Source: Oscillospiraceae bacterium
GTDB taxonomy: Bacteria > Bacillota_A > Clostridia > Oscillospirales > Ruminococcaceae
Assembly: GCA_017848205.1 (NCBI GenBank)
Contig: JAGDDO010000492.1
Coordinates: 1-7,476, forward strand
Reading direction: 5' to 3'
DNA: 7,476 bases
Below, one piece after another: positions 1 to 5,632 of this stretch. Below the pieces are notes generated by a model. It was not told the origin of the DNA. It was given only the letters and a program-made list of their open reading frames with translations, and ran no database searches. The stretch's first letter is position 1. Each line of letters begins with the position of its first letter. The position numbers and the translations under genes are program-made.

Positions 1-997
1 ATCTGTCCTGATCGTTCATAAGATCAGACTCAGCATTCTGTGCGTATCCTGACATTGCGGCAAGAGGAGTTTTCAGTTCATGGGACGCATCCGAAAGAAA
101 GGCAGTTTTCATCCTGTTCATCTCTTCAAGAGCTTCTTTCTCCTGCTTTGCACGCATTCTCTCGATCTCGATAGGATCCGCCAGATATCTAGAAATTCTT
201 CCCGTATATACGAAGCTTAAAGCAATGATGACAAGCATTGCCGCACACATAAGAAACATCGCCTGCCGATATGCTCTTTCACTGTTTTTTCCGGCTTTTT
301 CATTCCGGACAGCCACAGTGTTTTCCGCCATGGTACGAAGTTCGTTGACATCTCCGAGTATTCTTATAACGCCGGCCTTGCTTACGTCATGACTGTGTGA
401 AGTATCATTTGGAGTTTCAAGATTTCCGACATGCATGGCTATAAGGTTTCCGTCCTGTACTGCGTGAAATTCACCGCTCTCACTGTCGGCACCGAGCCAT
501 TCCATTCCGTCTGCATATCCGGCTTCCGGCATTTTCAGATCAGGTTTACATTCCGCATACAGCATATTGATAAGATCTTCAGTCTGCTGTATGTCACGTT
601 CATCGCTTACACAAAAATAACCGTTGTAATATACAAACAGTATCTCGTTCTCATCTGTTTTATGATTATGAACGAATTTGCTGTATTCAACGAATGCCAT
701 GTCGCATTCACTGCGGAAATCACTTTCTGTCCACGGTTTGTAGATTTCAGATGAAGCTATATTAACAAAGAGCTGACAGCTTGTCCTCGTATTCTCGATC
801 AGTTCAGTTTCTCTCTGTTCACTGTAGCTTTCTATCATTTCACCGGAAAAATCAGTAAGGCTCTTCTGTGATTCCTTCTGCATTTTACCGGTAAGTATCA
901 CAAATATACTCCCCATGCCAATAAGAAGAGCGAGCATAGAACAGAGGATCAGCAGAAACAGCTTTCTGCGCAGAGTCATGTTTTTCCTTGTTTTCAT
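1..997 (-). CDS. Sensor histidine kinase, partial (C-terminal catalytic part beyond the left edge)
   Basis: Membrane sensor kinase of a two-component system; 332 N-terminal residues are visible. Reading the minus strand from ATG at 995-997 gives a basic start, a first membrane helix at about residues 13-35 and an outer sensor region at about 36-244. A second membrane helix follows at about 246-265, then a short charged helix, then the HisKA H-box FLSDASHELKTPL with phospho-acceptor His306. The ATPase domain (N, G1, F, G2 boxes) lies off the window. Start choice: AAAGGAGG at 1007-1014 sits 9 nt upstream, and a consensus promoter lies just above it. Only about 40 residues separate the second helix from His306, and I see no clear HAMP domain, so the signal probably passes through the short helix (RMRAKQEKEALEEM). 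I do not recognise the sensor region; a Cache or PAS-like fold is possible. The likely partner is the divergently encoded regulator next door (inference from adjacency). Confidence 0.93.
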   Translation of the reverse strand, partial: MKTRKNMTLRRKLFLLILCSMLALLIGMGSIFVILTGKMQKESQKSLTDFSGEMIESYSEQRETELIENTRTSCQLFVNIASSEIYKPWTESDFRSECDMAFVEYSKFVHNHKTDENEILFVYYNGYFCVSDERDIQQTEDLINMLYAECKPDLKMPEAGYADGMEWLGADSESGEFHAVQDGNLIAMHVGNLETPNDTSHSHDVSKAGVIRILGDVNELRTMAENTVAVRNEKAGKNSERAYRQAMFLMCAAMLVIIALSFVYTGRISRYLADPIEIERMRAKQEKEALEEMNRMKTAFLSDASHELKTPLAAMSGYAQNAESDLMNDQDR

Positions 998-1024
998 TTT
1001 TGCCGTCCTCCTTTCTATGGGTTA

Positions 1025-1053
1025 ATTATATCATTTTTTTAACATCTGTTCAA
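1025..1053 (-). promoter_or_regulatory. Sigma-A type promoter of the histidine kinase gene
   Basis: On the minus strand, -35 TTGAAC (1048-1053) and -10 TATAAT (1025-1030) are separated by exactly 17 bp. Predicted transcription start is near 1018, giving a leader of about 20 nt that holds the AAAGGAGG ribosome binding site. No equally good promoter is seen in the opposite direction for the response regulator. The best candidate there is TTAACA (1039-1044) with TACAGT (1061-1066), which is weak and suggests dependence on an activator. Confidence 0.8.
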
Positions 1054-1058
1054 TTGAA

Positions 1059-1074
1059 ATTACAGTTTTGTAAT
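1059..1074. promoter_or_regulatory. Inverted repeat ATTACA-N4-TGTAAT, candidate operator in the divergent intergenic region
   Basis: A perfect 6-bp inverted repeat with a 4-bp spacer lies between the two divergent genes. It is centred about 48 bp upstream of the predicted kinase transcription start, just upstream of the kinase -35, which is a typical activator position. On the other side it ends 6 bp before the GGAGG of the response regulator, so binding there would affect the regulator gene or its leader. The binding protein is unknown. The adjacent OmpR-family regulator is the obvious candidate, although that family often binds direct repeats. Confidence 0.4.
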
Positions 1075-1091
1075 CGGTCCGGAGGTATTAC

Positions 1092-1775
1092 ATGGCACAT
1101 ATTTTATTAGTCGAAGACGACTCTGATATTATGCGTATCAATTCTTCCTTTCTTGAAAAAGAAGGGTATACAGTTCACTGTGCAGATTCGGTTAAAAAAG
1201 CAGCATTCATGCTTGAAGAATTCGTTCCCGACCTTGTACTTCTTGATGTCATGCTCCCTGACGGCGACGGCATGGACTTCTGTAAGATACTGCGTCAGAA
1301 AACCAATGCGCCTGTTATTTTTCTGACCGCACGCGATGAAAACGACAGCGTGGTGCTGGGATTCCGAAGCGGAGGCGACGACTACATCACCAAGCCGTAT
1401 GACCTGAACGTTCTCAAAGCACGTATCGACGCACAGCTCCGCAGAAACACCAGCCAGTCATCCCATCCGATGATAGAACTGCCCTTCCTTACGATTGACC
1501 TTTTCTCAGGTACTGTCGTTCTTGACGGAAACGAATACTCCCTTCCCCAGCGTGAGCTCCAGATACTCTACATGCTCGCTTCAAAGCCCGGCTCACGGAT
1601 CAGTTACCACGATATCTACAACACCATCTACGGCTGCGATGTTGAAGACAGCAAAAACACGATAAGGGTGAATATTTCACGACTGAAAAAGCATCTGTGC
1701 ATGGATGACATGAGTACGTATGAAATAGCTTCAACTTCCGAGGGCGAATATCTTCTCAGAAGAGTTATATTCTGA
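1092..1775 (+). CDS. OmpR/PhoB-family response regulator
   Basis: DNA-binding response regulator of 227 residues, full length for the family. The receiver domain (about 2-115) has the acidic pocket Glu8-Asp9-Asp10, phospho-acceptor Asp52 (LLDVMLPDGDG), Thr79 (FLTARDE) and Lys101 (ITKPYD). A winged-helix DNA-binding domain of the Trans_reg_C type follows (about 128-224), with the recognition helix around NTIRVNISRLKKHL (189-202). Start choice: GGAGG at 1081-1085 lies 6 nt before ATG, and the receiver domain begins at once. The gene is head-to-head with the sensor kinase instead of sharing an operon with it; the 94-bp gap holds the kinase promoter and an inverted repeat. It is followed after 6 nt by a strong hairpin terminator, so it is probably monocistronic. 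Targets cannot be told from the sequence. All catalytic residues are present. Confidence 0.97.
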   Translation: MAHILLVEDDSDIMRINSSFLEKEGYTVHCADSVKKAAFMLEEFVPDLVLLDVMLPDGDGMDFCKILRQKTNAPVIFLTARDENDSVVLGFRSGGDDYITKPYDLNVLKARIDAQLRRNTSQSSHPMIELPFLTIDLFSGTVVLDGNEYSLPQRELQILYMLASKPGSRISYHDIYNTIYGCDVEDSKNTIRVNISRLKKHLCMDDMSTYEIASTSEGEYLLRRVIF

Positions 1776-1781
1776 TACGAC

Positions 1782-1815
1782 AAAAGCGAAGACGGAATTC
1801 CGCCTTCGCTTTTTT
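1782..1815 (+). terminator. Rho-independent terminator after the response regulator, possibly bidirectional
   Basis: The arms AAAAGCGAAG (1782-1791) and CTTCGCTTTT (1804-1813) continue inward into the palindrome CGGAATTCCG (1793-1802). A single A/C mismatch interrupts an otherwise perfect stem, and the T-run extends to 1815. The A-run on the left becomes a T-run when read from the minus strand, so the hairpin could also stop transcripts from the convergent dockerin gene, which ends at 1956. Confidence 0.9.
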
Positions 1816-1926
1816 AGGAAAACGCTGATTTATTCATAAATCAGCGTGGGGTCGGGGCGAAGCCCCGCAAATCCCACCTCCGGGAATCCGGCAAAGCCGG
1901 ATTCCCGGTTTAATCAGTGTTTCCTT
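1816..1926 (+). repeat. Triple-hairpin intergenic repeat, copy 1 (best preserved)
   Basis: About 111 bp made of three successive inverted repeats. Hairpin A is 1822-1847: 12-bp perfect arms ACGCTGATTTAT and ATAAATCAGCGT around TC. Hairpin B is 1853-1867: CGGGGC-GAA-GCCCCG. Hairpin C is 1880-1908: 13-bp perfect arms CCGGGAATCCGGC and GCCGGATTCCCGG around AAA. The outer ends are also inverted copies of each other, GGAAAACGCTGATT (1817-1830) against AATCAGTGTTTCC (1912-1924), as in a MITE. The same three modules in the same order recur on the minus strand at 3679-3790 and 5523-5632. The left end directly follows the T-run of the response regulator terminator. No coding potential. I see no convincing target-site duplication. 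Confidence 0.85.
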
Positions 1927-1955
1927 ATATTTAACAGTTCTCTTATTAAGACGCA

Positions 1956-2987
1956 TTATGTCTCGTTTTCAGAAATGATCTTCCTTAACAGTGAAAGGTC
2001 ATTCAGATCAACTATTCCGTCAGCGTTAATGTCCGCATTTCGGAATACCTGTCCTTCAGGTACCTTTTTTTCGGAAAGATATCCTGCGAGTTTTTTCAGA
2101 TCGGCCTCGTCCACTTTACCGTCCAGATTTATGTCACCGGATATTTTTTCGCTCATGACCGGCTGAGCTGCAGCGCCCGGATAATCACCGCCCGGTTCTG
2201 CGGCCATCGTCGGTTCATCAGGAACCACCGCAGCATCTGTATCAGACGGTTCATCCGAATTATCACCTACCGGCTGACACGCTGCTGAAGGACGTTGTGT
2301 TTCCTGAGGTGAAGAAGGATCGTCCTCATATACAGGCGCCTGATCCGCCGGTTTTGTATTCTGGTTTGCCATTACAGGAGACGGCTCGTTATCCGGTATG
2401 GTCACGGGAGCCTCCGTTACATTACTGTTATCAGACCCTTCTGTATGCGGAGAATTTCCCGGTTTCATCGAAACGGGTCTGTCACCGTACTTTTCTGTAA
2501 CTCTTTCCGTCCGTTCTGCTACGGTTTCTCTGACGCTTTCTGTTTTTGCGGCAGTATGTTCCTTATCATCTTTTCTGTTTTCAGCACTTTTTTCCGTTAC
2601 TTTATCAGGTTTTCTTTCTTCCGTACCTGCTTCAGTCTGCGCGCCTGCTGCTGTATCTGTTACCTGATCTGAAATGATCAGAGCATCTCCGCTTAACGGT
2701 GCTTCAGTTACCGGCACATCCTCCTGTTGTATTTCCGTATACGGAACAGTTTCCGTCATGGTCACGGCCGATATTTCAGGATCTACAGATACTGTAAAGT
2801 CCGGATCACTGGTCATCTGTTTTCCTTTCAGGAAAAAGGATAATGCAACTACCAGGGAGAAACAGGCGGCAGCTGCCGGTATTATATATATAATACGTTT
2901 TTGTTTCTTCTGATGAGGACGGTTTGCCGCTTCTATCATATCATCCGGCAGTTCATTCATCAGTTCGGTAAACTTTAACGGTGTCAC
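1956..2987 (-). CDS. Membrane-anchored dockerin protein, putative anti-sigma factor of the adjacent ECF sigma
   Basis: 343 residues. A short cytoplasmic N-terminus (1-30, FTELMNELPDDMIEAAN then a basic stretch) precedes one membrane helix (31-53). A long Thr/Glu/Pro/Asp-rich low-complexity linker with recurring VTE motifs (about 58-280) leads to a C-terminal type I dockerin (284-341). Its two F-hand calcium loops are GDINLDGKVDEADL (284-297) and ADINADGIVDLNDL (318-331), each with the D-x-N-x-D-G-x-V-D-x-x-D pattern, so both calcium sites look intact. No signal-peptidase site is evident after the hydrophobic stretch, so a membrane anchor with the C-terminus outside fits best. The gene overlaps the sigma factor by 4 nt (GTGA), which implies coupled synthesis. 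The anti-sigma role is inferred from this coupling and from the short cytoplasmic domain plus membrane helix; the N-terminus is too short to match a named anti-sigma domain by eye. The alternative is a simple cell-surface anchor for a cohesin-bearing protein. Confidence 0.85.
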   Translation of the reverse strand: MTPLKFTELMNELPDDMIEAANRPHQKKQKRIIYIIPAAAACFSLVVALSFFLKGKQMTSDPDFTVSVDPEISAVTMTETVPYTEIQQEDVPVTEAPLSGDALIISDQVTDTAAGAQTEAGTEERKPDKVTEKSAENRKDDKEHTAAKTESVRETVAERTERVTEKYGDRPVSMKPGNSPHTEGSDNSNVTEAPVTIPDNEPSPVMANQNTKPADQAPVYEDDPSSPQETQRPSAACQPVGDNSDEPSDTDAAVVPDEPTMAAEPGGDYPGAAAQPVMSEKISGDINLDGKVDEADLKKLAGYLSEKKVPEGQVFRNADINADGIVDLNDLSLLRKIISENET

Positions 2988-3565
2988 ATCAATCCCTCCT
3001 TTTCAAGAAAATCGCCAAGCTTTTTTCGTAACCGCGACAGTATGACATTTACATGATTCTCAGTAATACCGAATTCCTCAGCTATTTCTGCCGTTGTGGA
3101 AAAACACCAGTAACGGAGTATGAAAATGTCACGGTGATCCTGCTTCTGTTTTCTCAGAAAGGCAGTCAGTGCTTCCTTTATCTCATTTTCCCTTTCTTTT
3201 GTTTCGAGCTGCGCCTCAATGTTTTCACCTGAAGGAAGAAATTCAGCGATCTCATCCAGCACGAGTCCTTCCTTTCCCTCGCCTCGTTTAAGCCTTTTCT
3301 TTCCTTTCAGTACGTTCAGCGCTATGTTGCGCACGGTTTTGAGAAGATATCCGTAGAAATTATCCGGCTGTGCCGGAGGTATCGAGTTCCATACCGATAA
3401 CAGTGCATCGTTGAAACACTCTTTAGCCTCTTCTTCATTTTCAAGAATACTTCCTGCCACTCTGCGGCAGGTGTATCCGTAATTGTCGGATATCTGCTCA
3501 AGCACACGTTCATCACGTTTATTGAAAATTGAGATTATAGTTTCGTTATCAGTAATGGTGATCAC
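2984..3565 (-). CDS. ECF-type RNA polymerase sigma factor
   Basis: 193 residues, the usual size for an ECF (group 4) sigma-70 factor. Region 2 spans about 25-90, with EEAKECFNDALLSVWNSI (45-62) as the core-binding helix and FYGYLLKTVRNIALNVLK (70-87) as the -10 recognition and melting part. A charged linker (88-128) follows, then region 4 (about 130-187) with the helix-turn-helix AEIAEEFGITENHVNVILSR (159-178) for -35 recognition. There is no region 1.1 or region 3. The track start is GTG at 3563-3565 with AGAGG 8 nt upstream; an ATT at 3554-3556 is a rival. The downstream gene overlaps by 4 nt and encodes a membrane protein with a dockerin, the standard layout of an ECF sigma with its membrane partner. 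I found no ECF-type promoter upstream with convincing spacing, so autoregulation is not shown. Confidence 0.93.
   Translation of the reverse strand: MITITDNETIISIFNKRDERVLEQISDNYGYTCRRVAGSILENEEEAKECFNDALLSVWNSIPPAQPDNFYGYLLKTVRNIALNVLKGKKRLKRGEGKEGLVLDEIAEFLPSGENIEAQLETKERENEIKEALTAFLRKQKQDHRDIFILRYWCFSTTAEIAEEFGITENHVNVILSRLRKKLGDFLEKEGLM
2994..3000 (-). promoter_or_regulatory. Ribosome binding site AGGAGGG that fixes the GTG start of the dockerin gene
   Basis: On the minus strand AGGAGGG ends 6 nt before GTG at 2985-2987. That GTG overlaps the sigma factor stop TGA (2984-2986) in the sequence ATGTGA. The ATG at 2987-2989 is the last codon of the sigma gene and is in the wrong frame. The Shine-Dalgarno lies inside the sigma coding region, so translation of the membrane partner is expected to depend on translation of the sigma gene. 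Confidence 0.8.
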
Positions 3566-3579
3566 CTCTGATTCCTCTG
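3554..3579 (-). promoter_or_regulatory. Doubled Shine-Dalgarno and palindrome at the sigma factor start
   Basis: On the minus strand CAGAGG occurs twice, 9 nt apart (3574-3579 and 3565-3570). The upstream one lies 8 nt before GTG (3563-3565). The downstream one continues as GAGGTGATC (3560-3568), an excellent match to the anti-Shine-Dalgarno sequence, and its GAGG lies 8 nt before an in-frame ATT (3554-3556). The GTG is therefore itself inside the better Shine-Dalgarno. The segment also contains the 10-bp palindrome GGTGATCACC (3557-3566). Either start changes the protein by only three residues. Confidence 0.45.
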
Positions 3580-3678
3580 TATTTATATGTCCGTACAGAT
3601 CAGGACGACAGCCACTCTGATAACGGTGTTTTCCTCTACCTATACAGACAACATTCAGAATAAAAAATTACACTTTTT

Positions 3679-3790
3679 AAAGAAATTCCGATCAAGCCGG
3701 AAATTCGTCTTCGCCGTATTCCCGGTTTATGAGACTGCGGAGCTTCGCCCCGCACCCCTGCACTTTATGGATAAATCAGCTCCTGCTTAA
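3679..3790 (-). repeat. Triple-hairpin intergenic repeat, copy 2 (degenerate)
   Basis: Read on the minus strand, it has the same order of modules as copy 1. Module A is GCTGATTTATCCATAAA (3764-3780), a palindrome with its second arm decayed. Module B (3737-3753) is GCGGGGC-GAA-GCTCCGC, with one T in place of C that still allows a G-U pair. Module C (3697-3725) has arms CCGGGAATACG and CGAATTTCCGG, with one G-U and one mismatch. The outer ends (TTAAGCAGG on one side, TTTCTTTAA on the other) align with those of copy 1. It lies downstream of guaB, in guaB orientation, and upstream of the sigma gene. It appears to be the oldest of the three copies. Confidence 0.72.
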
Positions 3791-3837
3791 CAGAAAAAAG
3801 TCCGTTAAACAACGCTTATAATACTGTAAATCAAAAC

Positions 3838-3866
3838 TCTCCGAAAACCGCCACGATCTTCGGAGA
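3838..3866 (-). terminator. Probable terminator of guaB
   Basis: An 8-bp perfect inverted repeat, TCTCCGAA and TTCGGAGA with a 13-nt loop, lies about 30 nt after the guaB stop codon. In the minus direction it is followed by AGTTTTGATTT, a moderate, interrupted T-run. The position is right, but the loop is large and the T-run imperfect, so strength is uncertain. Confidence 0.55.
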
Positions 3867-3894
3867 TATTGTTTTTATAATTTCTGCACGATCA

Positions 3895-5403
<1,509 letters not shown>

Positions 5404-5408
5404 CTATT

Positions 5409-5437
5409 AGAATACTCTATTTTGCGACTTTTGTCAA
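5409..5437 (-). promoter_or_regulatory. Sigma-A type promoter of guaB
   Basis: On the minus strand a perfect -35 TTGACA (5432-5437) and -10 TATTCT (5409-5414) are separated by 17 bp. Transcription should begin near 5402, leaving a leader of about 28 nt, too short for a riboswitch or attenuator. Control of guaB, if any, must therefore act on initiation or through start-site nucleotides. Confidence 0.85.
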
Positions 5438-5481
5438 GTAAAAAATATCCCCGGAAGTAACCCCGTTCTTATGTGATTTTA

Positions 5482-5519
5482 CCTGTACACGTCCGTATTT
5501 TTCCCTGAATGTGTACAGG
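5482..5519. repeat. Spaced inverted repeat CCTGTACAC-N20-GTGTACAGG upstream of guaB
   Basis: Two perfect 9-bp arms (5482-5490 and 5511-5519), each containing the self-complementary core TGTACA, with core centres 28 bp apart. The nearer arm ends 45 bp upstream of the guaB -35. Two dimer-binding half-operators are possible. As RNA from a serS read-through transcript the arms could pair into a hairpin with a 20-nt loop, but no T-run follows, so it is not a standard terminator. The binding protein is unknown. Confidence 0.5.
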
Positions 5520-5522
5520 CTG

Positions 5523-5632
5523 TAAATTTCATTTAAGTCGGCAATCCGGCGAAGCCGGATTGCCTGTTTCAGGCGACTTCGGGGCTTCGCCCCGTGTTCC
5601 CCTCTGATTTATGAATAAATCAGCGCTTTCTT
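5523..5632 (-). repeat. Triple-hairpin intergenic repeat, copy 3, abutting the serS stop codon
   Basis: On the minus strand, in order: module A CTGATTTAT-TC-ATAAATCAG (5604-5623); module B CGGGGC-GAA-GCCCCG (5580-5594); module C with 11-bp perfect arms GGCAATCCGGC and GCCGGATTGCC (5540-5564). The beginning, AAGAAAGCGCTGATT, aligns with the left end of copy 1 (AGGAAAACGCTGATT) and overlaps the last two bases of the serS TAA stop. The distal end, near 5523, is poorly conserved, so that boundary is approximate. No T-run follows any hairpin. It is the only structure available to end or protect the serS transcript. Confidence 0.83.

Larger units (their letters stand above)
3566..3894. other. Intergenic region between the sigma gene and guaB (329 bp)
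   Basis: No gene is supported here; the plus-strand reading frame crossing 3587-3790 has no family resemblance and runs through the repeat. The region holds, from right to left in the minus direction, the guaB terminator (3838-3866), the decayed repeat (3679-3790), and about 110 bp leading to the sigma gene. That last part must contain the sigma promoter. The only -10-like motif close to the gene is TATAAA (3582-3587, minus), with no good -35 at 16-18 bp, so the promoter remains unassigned. An AT-rich stretch at 3655-3685 could be an upstream element. Confidence 0.6.

Noticed and set aside
431..754. 107-codon plus-strand open frame opposite the kinase gene
   Set aside because: It lies entirely antisense to the well-supported kinase sensor region, has no ribosome binding site or family resemblance, and is a shadow frame.
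3604..3632. Possible ECF autoregulatory promoter (AAAAC and CGTC on the minus strand) upstream of the sigma gene
   Set aside because: The spacer is 20 bp, several bases too long for an ECF promoter, and the -35 lacks GGAAC. Not supportable.
3766..3778. TTATCCATA on the minus strand, one base from a DnaA box
   Set aside because: It is a degenerate arm of the repeat's AT-rich palindrome, stands alone, and has no neighbouring boxes or AT-rich unwinding region.
3587..3790. 67-codon plus-strand open frame in the sigma-guaB gap
   Set aside because: It crosses the repeat element, has no supporting Shine-Dalgarno and no recognisable product.
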